NCBI GenBank assembly: GCA_026004975.1
Contig: BPKE01000001.1
Location: 499,788 to 563,787 of the forward strand
DNA from: Gammaproteobacteria bacterium
GTDB taxonomy: Bacteria > Pseudomonadota > Gammaproteobacteria > HTCC5015
Direction of reading: 5' to 3'
Length of the DNA stretch: 64,000 bases
Position numbers and translations under genes: made by a program. Numbering within the stretch: position 1 is the first letter of the stretch; every line of letters begins with the position of its first letter. The notes beneath the pieces were generated by a model, which saw only the letters and a program-made list of their open reading frames with translations, did not search any database and was not told the DNA's origin. This document shows positions 1 to 8,316 of this stretch, one piece after another.

Positions 1-366
1 GCGGCGGTCCGCCGCCGGCTTGACCGTCACGGTCTGCGGATCCAGAAAGTCGAACACCAGGCCCGTGTTGGCCAGCAGTCGTGCCAGCGCCTCGCGCGGC
101 GTGTAGCGGCCGCGCAGCGGCCCGGCGATCAAGCCGTCGGTCACCGCCCCCGGCACCAGCACTTGCACCCGGCTCTGATAGGAAAAGTCCAACAACGCGC
201 CGGCCAGCGGCTGGCGGGGAATGTCGAAAAAGAGGGTCGGCGCCGGATCCGCGACCGCGACCCCGGCGGCGAACGAAACGATCAGAACGACGAATCGATA
301 CAGGAACAGCGTCAGGCACCCGTAGACACGGCGCCGGGCCCGCTCGGCGCCCGCGGACGCGATCAA
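1..366 (-). CDS. TonB-dependent receptor with N-terminal signalling (STN) domain, partial
   Basis: Only the first 122 codons are in the window; the gene runs off the left edge. The start is a TTG at 366 that overlaps the fecR stop (TTGA), which fits translational coupling. The N-terminus has a hydrophobic export segment (about residues 20-34) and then a secretin/TonB short N-terminal domain, recognisable from FDIPRQPLAGALLDFS and the PLRGRYTPREALARLL segment. In FecA-type transducers this periplasmic domain contacts FecR to relay substrate binding. The barrel and plug are outside the window, so the substrate (probably a ferric siderophore, by analogy) cannot be told. Confidence 0.8.
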   Translation of the reverse strand, partial: MIASAGAERARRRVYGCLTLFLYRFVVLIVSFAAGVAVADPAPTLFFDIPRQPLAGALLDFSYQSRVQVLVPGAVTDGLIAGPLRGRYTPREALARLLANTGLVFDFLDPQTVTVKPAADRR

Positions 367-1391
367 CCGCGCCGGAACAGCAGGATCTGGTCCGCGGCCT
401 CGACCACCCGCACGGGGTAGATGCGCTCCAGGCCGTTCAGCCAGGCATCGAGTCGATCGGCGTACACCGTGCCGGTGAAGCGCAGGCCGCGCAAGGACTC
501 GTCGGCCAGGGCCACCGGCTTGCTGCTGTAACGGGCGACGTCCTCGAGCACGGCGGCGAGCGGTTCTTCGACGTAGGCGAGGCGCCCGGCGCGCCAGGCC
601 AAGGCGGCCGCCGGATCGGGCACGGTGCGCGCCTGCCACAGCGTCCCGCCGTCGAAGGCGAGCGCCTGGCCCGAAGCGAGGCGCGCCCGACGCGCCGAGG
701 CGTCTTGTTCCACGGCGACGACACCCTCGACCACGGTCACGGTCACCTCGTTGCGGCGGCGGCGGATGTTGAAAGCGGTGCCGAGCGCCTGGACACGGCC
801 GACGCCCAGGTCGACGAGGAAAGGACGCGCCGGATCGTGCGCCACTCGGAAGTAGCCCTCGCCGGTCAGGAGGCGCAGTCGGCGCCGGTGCGCATCGAAA
901 TGCCATTCCAGACGGCTGCGCGGACCGAGTTCCACCGTCGAACCGTCCGGCAACGCCACGCGCCGCTGCTCGGCCACCGCCGTCTGGTACACCGCCGGCG
1001 GCTCCGGCGCCGCGGCCCGCCACAGCCCCCAGCCGCCCAGGGCCGCGATGAGCACGGCGGCGGCCGCCGCCCAGCGGCGCCGGCGGGGCGCAGGCGGCGC
1101 GGCCTTGGCGCCCGGCAGCGGCAGGGGCTCGCGGCCGTCGTAGCGGTCGGCGGCCAATTCCTCGGGGCTGGGCCAGGGCAACCGTTCGCCGGGCAGCGCG
1201 TCCAGCGCCGCCCACAAGGCGCTCACCCGCCGGTAGGCCTGGCGGTGGCGCGGATCGGAGCGGCACCAGCGCTGGAAGACGTCCACCGCCTCGGGCCGGG
1301 CGCCGCGCTCGCGCAACCACAAATGCCAACGCGCCGCCTGTTCGAGGATCAGCCGGTCTTCATTGACGGTGCCGGAGCCGCGCTTGTTCAC
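363..1391 (-). CDS. fecR: FecR-type anti-sigma/sigma regulator
   Basis: 342-residue inner-membrane regulator that passes the signal from the neighbouring TonB-dependent receptor to the ECF sigma factor. The N-terminal cytoplasmic part (about 1-95, with QAARWHLWLRE and HRQAYRRVSALWAAL) is the sigma-binding region. A single membrane segment lies near residues 105-125 (AAAAAVLIAALGGWGLW). The periplasmic FecR domain follows (DGSTVELGPRSRLEW, VEGVVAVEQ), and the C-terminal part (about 270-342) resembles the DUF4974 receptor-contact domain. The start is GTG at 1391, overlapping the sigma-factor stop (GTGA). Family assignment is firm; the inducing ligand is unknown. Confidence 0.88.
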   Translation of the reverse strand: MNKRGSGTVNEDRLILEQAARWHLWLRERGARPEAVDVFQRWCRSDPRHRQAYRRVSALWAALDALPGERLPWPSPEELAADRYDGREPLPLPGAKAAPPAPRRRRWAAAAAVLIAALGGWGLWRAAAPEPPAVYQTAVAEQRRVALPDGSTVELGPRSRLEWHFDAHRRRLRLLTGEGYFRVAHDPARPFLVDLGVGRVQALGTAFNIRRRRNEVTVTVVEGVVAVEQDASARRARLASGQALAFDGGTLWQARTVPDPAAALAWRAGRLAYVEEPLAAVLEDVARYSSKPVALADESLRGLRFTGTVYADRLDAWLNGLERIYPVRVVEAADQILLFRRG

Positions 1392-1939
1392 GATTCGGCC
1401 GTTTGCTCGAGCCGCGCCCGACAGTAGACCAGGGCGCGCAGGACGTACTTGCGGACCATGCTTTCGCTCACCGCCAGGCGGCGGGCGATCTCGGGATAAT
1501 CACGCTCCTCGAATTTGTAATAGAGGAAGGCGCTGCGGCACTTGGGCGGCAATTCGGCGATCACCGCCAACAGGCGTTCGACGGTGAGCACGCATTCGGC
1601 CAGTTCCTCGGGCCCGCCGTCGTCCGCCGGCAAGTCGTTGGCGTCGAAATCCGCCTCGATTTCGTCGTCGCCGCGCAGGCGGCGCCGGCGCAAGGCGTCG
1701 ATGGCGAGGTTGCGGGCGGCGCGGTAGATGAAGGCCTTGGGGTTGCGGATGCGCTCCGGCGCCGGCTCGCCCAACAAACGTTCGTAGACCTGCTGGGCCA
1801 CGTCCTCGGCTTCGTCTTCGCTGCCGAGGCGCTGGCTCAGGTACTGGCGCAGGGCGCGGTGCTCACGCCGATAGAAATCGAGGATCAGACGCCGGGCGCT
1901 CGTCTCATCGGAAGGGGCCAGGCCCCGCTTTGCCGTCAT
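1388..1939 (-). CDS. FecI-like ECF sigma factor
   Basis: 183-residue extracytoplasmic-function sigma factor. Region 2 is seen as EDEAEDVAQQVYERLL followed by FIYRAARNLAIDALRRR; region 4 is the helix-turn-helix near the C-terminus (YPEIARRLAVSESMVRKYV). I chose ATG 1939 because an AGAGGAC ribosome-binding sequence sits about 9 nt upstream; a longer reading frame extends further but shows no family similarity. It overlaps the 3' end of the yceI gene by 35 nt and is coupled to fecR. By analogy with FecI it would drive the downstream receptor gene when released by FecR. Confidence 0.88.
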   Translation of the reverse strand: MTAKRGLAPSDETSARRLILDFYRREHRALRQYLSQRLGSEDEAEDVAQQVYERLLGEPAPERIRNPKAFIYRAARNLAIDALRRRRLRGDDEIEADFDANDLPADDGGPEELAECVLTVERLLAVIAELPPKCRSAFLYYKFEERDYPEIARRLAVSESMVRKYVLRALVYCRARLEQTAES

Positions 1940-2606
1940 CGCGACCGTCCTCTGTTGCGGCCTGGCAGCCATTCTCCACGCCCTTCCCGGCCCTGGCAAG
2001 CCCCGCCGCGCCGTCGTCCGGCCGCAGGCGCAAGCGGGCCTCGACCGCCACCTCGCGGCCGATCCACTGCGGGTCCGCCCAGTCGCCCTCGCCGACGGAG
2101 AAGGCCAGGCGGTCCAACGTGCCCCTCACGACCAGGCGCCAACCCTCCGCTGCCGGTTCGAGGCGGGCGTCGAGCGCCACCGGCGCATCGCGGCCGCGCA
2201 GGCGCAACACGCCCTCGAGGCGCAGCGCCTCGCCGGCGCGCCGCAGGCGGCCGCGGTAGACGGCCAGCGGGTGGCGGGCGACGTCGAAGAAATCGGCCGA
2301 GCGCAGGATCGTGTCGCGCTCCTCGTCGCCGCTGTCGACGCTGGCCGTGGCCACCTCGACGCAGGCGGTGCCGCCTTCGGGATGGGCCGGATCGAACTCG
2401 AAGCGGGCGTCGAAGGCCCGGAACACCCCCTCCTCGGGAACCCCGGCCTGGACGAAGCGGAAACCCAGGCGGCCGTCGGCCGCCCCGGCCCGCCAGGAGG
2501 CGGCGGCCGCCGGGCCGAACACGGCCGCGAGCGCCAGCACCCCGGCCAGGCCGATTCGCCCGGCGGACTTGGAATCGTTGCGCCGACGCGCTATATTCGC
2601 CCGCAT
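1905..2606 (-). CDS. YceI family periplasmic protein
   Basis: 233-residue predicted exported protein. It has a signal peptide (GRIGLAGVLALAAVFG ending near AAAA) and a YceI-type lipocalin-like beta-barrel: FRAFDARFEFDPAHPEGG, then ADFFDVARHPLAVYRG, the family's typical (A)DFFD...P core. YceI proteins bind isoprenoid or lipid-like ligands in the periplasm; the ligand here is unknown. ATG 2606 was chosen because GGAAAAG lies upstream and the signal peptide follows directly. It is divergent from leuA, and its start codon overlaps the start of the leuA leader peptide on the other strand. Its 3' end overlaps the sigma-factor gene, so the two may be co-expressed. Confidence 0.8.
   Translation of the reverse strand: MRANIARRRNDSKSAGRIGLAGVLALAAVFGPAAAASWRAGAADGRLGFRFVQAGVPEEGVFRAFDARFEFDPAHPEGGTACVEVATASVDSGDEERDTILRSADFFDVARHPLAVYRGRLRRAGEALRLEGVLRLRGRDAPVALDARLEPAAEGWRLVVRGTLDRLAFSVGEGDWADPQWIGREVAVEARLRLRPDDGAAGLARAGKGVENGCQAATEDGRDDGKAGPGPFR
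2569..2597 (+). promoter_or_regulatory. sigma70-type promoter for the leuA leader
   Basis: TTGGAA (2569-2574) and TATATT (2592-2597) are separated by 17 nt; the -10 matches consensus at 5 of 6. The predicted transcription start, about 7 nt downstream, falls at 2604-2605, on the ATG of the small Leu-rich frame. The promoter lies inside the start of the divergent yceI gene. Confidence 0.55.
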
Positions 2607-2685
2607 GCAACCGCTTTTCCGCACACTGCCCTCCGATCCCGCCCAGCGCAGCCTGCTGCGACTGTCGAACGCCCTGCTGCCCTGA
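2605..2685 (+). CDS. putative Leu-rich leader peptide (leuL-like) ahead of leuA
   Basis: 26-codon frame, too short for routine gene calling, ending 109 nt before leuA. Seven of 26 residues are leucine (positions 4, 8, 17, 18, 20, 24, 25), with two CTG-CTG pairs near the end. It ends in an RNA hairpin (CTGCCC-TGAG-GGGCAG) whose loop contains the stop codon. A second small stem (CAGG-GTAAG-CCTG) follows and could compete with downstream pairing. The predicted transcript starts at the ATG, so the peptide would be translated leaderlessly. This layout resembles leucine attenuation leaders. I see no clear terminator U-tract, so attenuation is inference. Confidence 0.45.
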   Translation: MQPLFRTLPSDPAQRSLLRLSNALLP

Positions 2686-2794
2686 GGGGCAGACAGGGTA
2701 AGCCTGGCGAGGCCAAACGCGCAAGCCACATCCCCGTTTCCCGTTTTCCCCTGGCGGACCCCGCGACCCGCGGCGGCCGCAAGGAGCAGCAGCC

Positions 2795-4342
2795 ATGGCC
2801 AAAGAACGCTTGATCATTTTCGACACCACCTTGCGCGACGGCGAGCAGAGCCCCGGCGCGGCGATGACCAAGGACGAGAAAGTGCGCATCGCCAAGGCGC
2901 TGGAGAAACTGCGCGTCGACGTGATCGAGGCCGGCTTCCCGATCGCCAGCCCCGGCGACTTCGAAGCGGTGCGCGCCGTGGCCGGCACGGTGCGCGATTC
3001 GATCGTCTGCGCGCTGGCCCGGGCCCGCGACGAGGACATCGACCGCGCCGCCGAGGCGCTGGAACCGGCGGCGGCGCGACGCATCCACACGTTCATCGCC
3101 ACCTCGCCGATCCACATGGAGAAAAAGCTGCGCATGCGCCCCGAGCAGGTCATCGAGGCGGCGGTGCACGCGGTCAAGCGCGCGCGCCGTTACACCGACG
3201 ACGTGGATTTCTCCCCGGAGGACGCCGGCCGCTCCGATCCGGACTTCCTCTGCCGGGTGATCGAGGCGGTGATCGACGCCGGGGCGACCACGATCAACAT
3301 CCCGGACACCGTCGGCTACACCCTGCCGCACCAGTACGCCGCCTTGATCCGCAACCTCATCGAGCGGGTGCCGAACTCGGACAAGGCGGTGTTCTCGACG
3401 CACTGCCACAACGACCTCGGCCTCGCCGTGGCCAACTCGCTGGAGGCGGTGCTCGCCGGCGCGCGCCAGGTCGAGTGCACCATCAACGGCCTGGGCGAAC
3501 GGGCCGGCAACGCCGCCCTCGAGGAGGTGGTGATGGCGGTGCGCACCCGCCAGGACGTGTTCCCCTGCGACACGCGCATCGACACCACCCAGATCATGAA
3601 CTGCTCGCGGCTGGTGGCGAACATCACCGGCTTCGCCGTGCAGCGCAACAAGGCCATCGTCGGTGCCAACGCCTTCGCCCACGAGTCCGGCATCCACCAG
3701 GACGGCGTGCTCAAGCACCGCGAAACCTACGAGATCATGCGCCCCGAGGACGTCGGCCTGAGCAGCAGCAAGCTGGTGCTCGGCAAGCTGTCGGGCCGCA
3801 ACGCCTTCCGCAGCCGGCTCAAGGAGCTCGGCGTGGAGTTCGAATCCGAGGAAGCGCTCAACCGCGCCTTCCAGGCGTTCAAGGCGCTGGCGGACAAGAA
3901 ATCGACGATCTACGACGAGGACTTGATCGCCCTGGCCACCGACCAGTTGCTCGAAGAAGAGAACGAGCGCATCAAGCTGGTGTGGATGCGCGTCGAGAGC
4001 GAGACCGGCGAGACGCCGCGCGCCACCGTGACGCTGAACGTGGACGGCGAGGAGCGCACCGCCTCGGCGATCGGCGACGGGCTGGTCGACGCCGCCTTCA
4101 AGGCGGTGCAGAGCATCGTCGCCCTGCCCGCACGGCTCGAGCTGTACTCGGTGAACAGCATCACCGGCGGCACCGATGCGCAGGGGGAAGTGAGCGTGCG
4201 CCTGGTGCACGAGGGACGCGCCGTCAACGGCCAAGGCGCCGACACCGACATCGTCACCGCCTCGGTGCGCGCTTACGTCAACGCCCTCAACAAGCTGCGC
4301 TCGCGGGCGCTGCGCGCCCATCCGCAACTGAGTGCGATCTGA
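2795..4342 (+). CDS. leuA: 2-isopropylmalate synthase
   Basis: 515-residue enzyme condensing acetyl-CoA with 2-oxoisovalerate, the first committed step of leucine synthesis. The HMGL-like TIM barrel begins at once ([16 protein letters not shown]). The metal-binding histidines lie in [15 protein letters not shown], and the catalytic-domain signature [10 protein letters not shown] follows. The C-terminal 130 residues form the LeuA allosteric domain for leucine feedback ([18 protein letters not shown]). Length equals that of the classical bacterial LeuA. AAGGAG at 2781-2786 fixes the ATG at 2795. It stands alone here; the other leu genes are not in the window. Confidence 0.97.
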   Translation: MAKERLIIFDTTLRDGEQSPGAAMTKDEKVRIAKALEKLRVDVIEAGFPIASPGDFEAVRAVAGTVRDSIVCALARARDEDIDRAAEALEPAAARRIHTFIATSPIHMEKKLRMRPEQVIEAAVHAVKRARRYTDDVDFSPEDAGRSDPDFLCRVIEAVIDAGATTINIPDTVGYTLPHQYAALIRNLIERVPNSDKAVFSTHCHNDLGLAVANSLEAVLAGARQVECTINGLGERAGNAALEEVVMAVRTRQDVFPCDTRIDTTQIMNCSRLVANITGFAVQRNKAIVGANAFAHESGIHQDGVLKHRETYEIMRPEDVGLSSSKLVLGKLSGRNAFRSRLKELGVEFESEEALNRAFQAFKALADKKSTIYDEDLIALATDQLLEEENERIKLVWMRVESETGETPRATVTLNVDGEERTASAIGDGLVDAAFKAVQSIVALPARLELYSVNSITGGTDAQGEVSVRLVHEGRAVNGQGADTDIVTASVRAYVNALNKLRSRALRAHPQLSAI

Positions 4343-4351
4343 GCAGACGCA

Positions 4352-4384
4352 CCGGCGCGGCGCCGTTCACGGGCGCCGCGCCGG
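4352..4384. terminator. shared hairpin between convergent leuA and M23 gene
   Basis: A perfect 13-bp inverted repeat (CCGGCGCGGCGCC, 7-nt loop, complement) spans the meeting point of leuA and the convergent peptidase gene, whose stop lies in the loop. There is no T-tract on either strand, so it may be a transcript-end stabiliser instead of an intrinsic terminator. Confidence 0.45.
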
Positions 4385-5224
4385 CGCCACCCGTTCCCCG
4401 ATCCGGGCCGGCTCCAGCGGCCGCACCAGCAACGACGGATCGAGCCGCTCGCCGAACCAGTTCGCCCCCCAGTGCAAGTGGGGCCCGGTCGCGCGGCCGG
4501 TCGCGCCGACCGCGCCCAGGCGCTCCCCGCGCGCCAGGCGCCGGCCGACTTCGACGTCCACCCGGCTCAGGTGCGCGTAGAGGGTGGTCAAGCCGTGGCC
4601 GTGATCGAGGATGACCGTGCCGCCGGTGAAGAACAGATCCCGCTCGGCCAGGCGCACCACGCCCGGCGCCGGCGCGTAGACCGGGCTGCCCTCCGGCGCG
4701 GCGATGTCGACCCCGGCGTGGGGCCGGCGCGGCGCGCCGTTGAGCACCCGGCGGCTGCCGTACACGCCGCTGATCCGCCCCGCCGCCGGCCAATCGAAAC
4801 CGCTCAGAAAGTCCCCCCCCGGCCGATCGGCCGCCGCCCGCGCCGCGTCGATGCGGCGCTGCTCGACGCGGATGCGTTCCAGCGCCGCCGCGTCCGGCTC
4901 GACCTGGCGCGGCGGCAGGCCGTCGATGCGCTGCTCCGTGTACGCGCGCCGGCGCACCGGGACCGGCCGGGACCGGACACCCCCTCCGGCCTCGCGCAGG
5001 ATCAACTCGATGCGCTCGGGCGCATCCCGCCCCAGCCCGACCAGGAACCAACCCTCCGGCGTGGTGCGCAGGCGCCGCCCGGCGTACTCGACGACCGTGT
5101 TCGCTGGGCTGACGCGGGCGATCAACACCCCGCCCTGCCACGGCGCCTGGCGGAGGTCGAGCTCGGCCGCGAAGGCGGCGGCGCAGAAACCGAGCAGCAG
5201 GCCGAGGGGGCTTTTGGCAAGCAT
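4367..5224 (-). CDS. secreted M23-family metallopeptidase
   Basis: 285-residue exported peptidoglycan endopeptidase or LytM-type factor. A signal peptide covers about residues 1-20 (LLLGFCAAAFAA). The N-terminal region is an all-beta domain, and the C-terminal 130 residues are the M23 domain. The zinc ligands are visible: HAGVDIAAPEG supplies the His and Asp, and HLHWG supplies the second pair. Both motifs are intact, so it may be an active DD-endopeptidase. ATG 5224 was preferred because the signal peptide starts there. It follows the sterol-desaturase-type gene by 8 nt. A second M23 gene lies at 23974-24891. Confidence 0.88.
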   Translation of the reverse strand: MLAKSPLGLLLGFCAAAFAAELDLRQAPWQGGVLIARVSPANTVVEYAGRRLRTTPEGWFLVGLGRDAPERIELILREAGGGVRSRPVPVRRRAYTEQRIDGLPPRQVEPDAAALERIRVEQRRIDAARAAADRPGGDFLSGFDWPAAGRISGVYGSRRVLNGAPRRPHAGVDIAAPEGSPVYAPAPGVVRLAERDLFFTGGTVILDHGHGLTTLYAHLSRVDVEVGRRLARGERLGAVGATGRATGPHLHWGANWFGERLDPSLLVRPLEPARIGERVAPARRP

Positions 5225-5232
5225 GGCACACA

Positions 5233-6054
5233 CTATAACAAGCGGCCCCGATCGCGCCCAGGTGCGCGCCAGGGCATGGCCAGCAAGGCCAGCAACGCGC
5301 TGTTCTGCCGCTGATCGGGCCATCGAGCGAGCCCGATGGCGATGCGCGACTGCAGGCGCCGGGCGCGGGCGCGGTAGGTGCCGAACAGGCGGTCCCAGAC
5401 GGAGAGAAAGAAGCCGAAGTTGCTGTCGGTCTCGTCCGGTCGCTGCGAATGGTGGATGCGGTGCATGTCGGGAGTGACCAACAGGCGGCGCAGGCGGCGG
5501 TCGCAGCGCGGCGGCAGCACGACGTTGGCGTGCGTGAACAGGCTGGCGAGGTTGAGCAGGGCCTCGAAGAGCAGCACCACCGCCGGGCCGGCGCCGAGCA
5601 CCAGCACCCAGCCGCTCTTGTAGGCCGCGGACAGCAGGATTTCCAGGGGGTGGAAACGCAGGCCGCTGGACACGTCCAGCGCCGGATCGGCGTGGTGCAC
5701 CTGGTGGAGGCGCCACAGCGGCGCCCAGGCGTGCAGGGCGCGGTGTTGCAGCCACAGCGCCCCATCCAATGCGACCAGGGTGAGCAGCGCGGCTGCCGGA
5801 CCGCCGACGCCCAGCCAGGGCAACACCCCCCAGCCGTGTGCCGCCGCCCATTCGGCCGCCGCCAGCGGCGCGAGCCACGGCAAGAGGCGCAGGAGCCCGA
5901 TATCGACGGCCGCCAGGCCCAGGTTGGCCGGCCAGCGCCGCCGGCGCGGCGGGCCGTCGCGCCGGCGCGGGCGGCGCGCTTCCCAGGCCGCCAGGGCGAG
6001 AAAGACGGCGACCGCGGTGGAAAAACGCAGCGCGACGGCGAACGGCTCCGACAT
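5233..6054 (-). CDS. sterol desaturase / fatty acid hydroxylase family membrane protein
   Basis: 273-residue integral membrane di-iron enzyme of the fatty-acid-hydroxylase superfamily. Several hydrophobic helices surround the iron-binding histidine boxes: HRALH, HQVHH (HxxHH) and HRIHH, plus FHPLE. Members hydroxylate or desaturate sterols, hopanoids or fatty acids; this sequence alone does not give the substrate. It is followed directly by the M23 gene on the same strand, so the two are probably co-transcribed, though I see no functional link. Confidence 0.85.
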   Translation of the reverse strand: MSEPFAVALRFSTAVAVFLALAAWEARRPRRRDGPPRRRRWPANLGLAAVDIGLLRLLPWLAPLAAAEWAAAHGWGVLPWLGVGGPAAALLTLVALDGALWLQHRALHAWAPLWRLHQVHHADPALDVSSGLRFHPLEILLSAAYKSGWVLVLGAGPAVVLLFEALLNLASLFTHANVVLPPRCDRRLRRLLVTPDMHRIHHSQRPDETDSNFGFFLSVWDRLFGTYRARARRLQSRIAIGLARWPDQRQNSALLALLAMPWRAPGRDRGRLL

Positions 6055-6085
6055 CGCAAGCAGTTTAACAGCCGCGCCGGACCAT

Positions 6086-6116
6086 AAAAAAACCGGGGGC
6101 GCGTGAGCGCCCCCGG
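6086..6116 (-). terminator. intrinsic terminator of the cellulase gene
   Basis: A 10-bp GC stem (6093-6102 with 6107-6116, GTGA loop on plus) is followed on the minus strand by a run of seven T residues, 20 nt after the cellulase stop. This is a textbook Rho-independent terminator. Confidence 0.9.
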
Positions 6117-6138
6117 CCCGATTCGCCCGGCGCCGTGC

Positions 6139-8199
6139 TCAGCGCACGTTGCCGAAGCCGAGCGCGTTCAACCAGTCCACGGTGAATTGCCCCATGTAGT
6201 TCTCATACGTATCGGGGTTGCCGCCGTGGAAACGGGTCTGGGCGGTACTCTGGCCATTGCCGAGCAGCACGTAGTGGATGTCGAACATCACCGACCGGTA
6301 GGTCGGCGACCAATTCCAGGCGATCCAGTGGCCGTTCGGATACATCGCGTCCACGTACGACTGGAAGGGGTAACCGTAGCTGCTCGCCGTGCCCTGGGTC
6401 ACGTTGGCGTCGCTGTTGTTCTCGTAGCCCCACTCGGAGAAGATCACCGGGTGGGACTGGGCCGTGTAGTTTGCCCAGTTGGGGATCCCGCCGACGGTGT
6501 GGGCCGGATAGATGTGCACGGCGTAGACGATGTTGCCGCCGCTGAAGAAACGGTCCGAAGGCCCGGCCGGCAGTTGCTGGGTCCAATTCGGCGCGCCGAC
6601 GATGATCGGGTTGTCGGCGCCCGCCCGGGCCGGCAGCCCGTAGGCCGACCAGTCGCCGCTGCGGATGGCGTCCACCCAGCCCTGGGCCGTGGCCTGCCAG
6701 TCGTTCCAGCTGCCGCCGCCCGGCTCGTTGAACAGCTCGAACAACACGTTCGGATGGCCGCCGAACACGGCGACCACGCGGTTCCAGAAATCGACCGTGT
6801 TCTGGGCGTTGTTGCCGGTCCAGGATTCACCGACGTAGTGCCAGTCGACGATGGCGTAGCGACCCGCCTCGATCACCGCGTTGACCGCCGGGATCAGGAT
6901 CTGCTCGAGGTAGAAGTCCGGATCGACCAGATCCCAGCCGTGTTGCCCGACCTCGTCGTTGACGAAGGGGTGCACCGTCAGGCGCATGATGTTGGCATTG
7001 GCCCACAAGGGATCGCGGATCATGCCGATGTGCTCGGCGAGATTGTGCGAGCCGGCCGTGCCGCCCGACAGGCCCGGCACGTACAGGCCCTTGTAAATGG
7101 CATGCAGATCGTTCGTCGCCACGCCGTGCAGATGCACCGTGTCGCCGGCGCTGTTGACGATGCGGTTGCCCTGCACCGACAAGGGCAACAAGGTCGGCGG
7201 CGCCACCGCCGCGGCGCTGGAGCTGCTCGAGCTGCTGGTGGAGCTCGAGGAGCTGCTGCTCGACGAAGACGCGCTGCTGGAGCTGGAGGAGCTGCTGCTC
7301 GAGCTGCTCGACGAAGCCCCGCCGCAGGCCACGCCGTTCAGGGTGAAGGCCGTTGCCACGTTCGCCGGCGGCTGGCTGTTGTTGGCCTGGAAGCCGAAGC
7401 TCGCCGTGCCGCCGTTGGCCGCCAGGCGACCGTTCCAGTGCCCGGCCGGGTTGGAGGCCGTCACCCGCGAACCCGAGGTGCTGAAGCTGGCGTTCCAGCC
7501 GCCGGCGAAGCTTTCACCCGCGCCCAGGTTCCACACCAGCGTCCAGCCGTCGATCGGCTGGCTCGACAGGTTGCGGACGGTGACGTTGACCTGGAAGCCG
7601 CCGCCCCAGTCGTTGGCGATCACGTAGTCCACCGCGCAGGTGCCGCCGCCCGTGCTGCTGCTCGAGCTGCTCGAGGAGACGCTGCTCGACGAGCTGCTGC
7701 TCGAGCTGCTCGACGAGGACACGCTGGAGCTGCTGCTCGACGAGGACGAGACGCTGCTCGAGGAGCTGGAGCTCGACGTGCTGCTGCTCGAGGAGGACAC
7801 GCTCGAGCTCGAAGAACTCACGCTGGAGCTGCTCGAAGAGGCACCGCCGCCGTTGACCGTGACGGGCACCGCCGAGACACCGCCGGGGCTGCCGATGAAG
7901 CCGAAGCTCACCGAGCCGCCGGGCGGCACGTTGTTGGTGTAGCCGGCCGGGCCGATGACGAAATGCCCGCCGCTCGAGGACTGGACCACGCCCCCCCAGA
8001 TGTTGCCGATGCTGATCGGCATGTCGAATTCGACGGTCCAGCCCGAAAGCGTCGCACCGCCGTCGTTGTTCACCGTCACTTCCGCCTGGAAGCCGCTGCC
8101 CCAGTCGTTGACGATGCGCATGCTGCCGCTCGCGGCCTGCGCCGCGGCGCAGGCGAGCGCGGCGAGGAATGAAAAGGCGTATGCAAAAGGCTTGTGCAT
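6139..8199 (-). CDS. secreted cellulase: CBM2-CBM2-GH5 with polyserine linkers
   Basis: 686-residue secreted endoglucanase. A signal peptide (about 1-22) is followed by a first cellulose-binding CBM2 (MRIVNDWGSGFQAEVTV, SGWTVEF), a Ser-rich linker of about 65 residues, a second CBM2 (YVIANDWGGGFQVNVTVRN, then DGWTLVWNLG), another Ser linker, and a C-terminal GH5 catalytic domain of about 330 residues. The GH5 acid/base glutamate is in LFELFNEPGG and the nucleophile in VIFSEWGYEN, so it should be active. Polyserine linkers of this kind are common in Cellvibrio- and Saccharophagus-type cellulases. It ends at a strong terminator and stands alone, with no other cellulolytic gene in the window. 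Confidence 0.95.
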   Translation of the reverse strand: MHKPFAYAFSFLAALACAAAQAASGSMRIVNDWGSGFQAEVTVNNDGGATLSGWTVEFDMPISIGNIWGGVVQSSSGGHFVIGPAGYTNNVPPGGSVSFGFIGSPGGVSAVPVTVNGGGASSSSSSVSSSSSSVSSSSSSTSSSSSSSSVSSSSSSSSSVSSSSSSSSSSSSSVSSSSSSSSTGGGTCAVDYVIANDWGGGFQVNVTVRNLSSQPIDGWTLVWNLGAGESFAGGWNASFSTSGSRVTASNPAGHWNGRLAANGGTASFGFQANNSQPPANVATAFTLNGVACGGASSSSSSSSSSSSSSASSSSSSSSSSTSSSSSSSAAAVAPPTLLPLSVQGNRIVNSAGDTVHLHGVATNDLHAIYKGLYVPGLSGGTAGSHNLAEHIGMIRDPLWANANIMRLTVHPFVNDEVGQHGWDLVDPDFYLEQILIPAVNAVIEAGRYAIVDWHYVGESWTGNNAQNTVDFWNRVVAVFGGHPNVLFELFNEPGGGSWNDWQATAQGWVDAIRSGDWSAYGLPARAGADNPIIVGAPNWTQQLPAGPSDRFFSGGNIVYAVHIYPAHTVGGIPNWANYTAQSHPVIFSEWGYENNSDANVTQGTASSYGYPFQSYVDAMYPNGHWIAWNWSPTYRSVMFDIHYVLLGNGQSTAQTRFHGGNPDTYENYMGQFTVDWLNALGFGNVR

Positions 8200-8316
8200 G
8201 ATCCCCCCGTATTTCTACCTAGGTGCAGCCGGCTTCGGCCGGCCTCGGGGAAGGACCATAGCGCACCGCGGCCGGCCCGGTCGTCCGGAAACCGGCCGCG
8301 AAATCCGGTCCCGGCC

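Noticed and set aside
2686-2794. A riboswitch between the Leu-rich peptide and leuA
   Set aside because: I recognise no known aptamer core; only small hairpins are visible.
7097-7942. Leu/Glu-rich open frames on the plus strand within the cellulase gene
   Set aside because: They are the complement of the polyserine linkers (Ser codons read backward give Leu, Glu and Asp). No start signal or family similarity.
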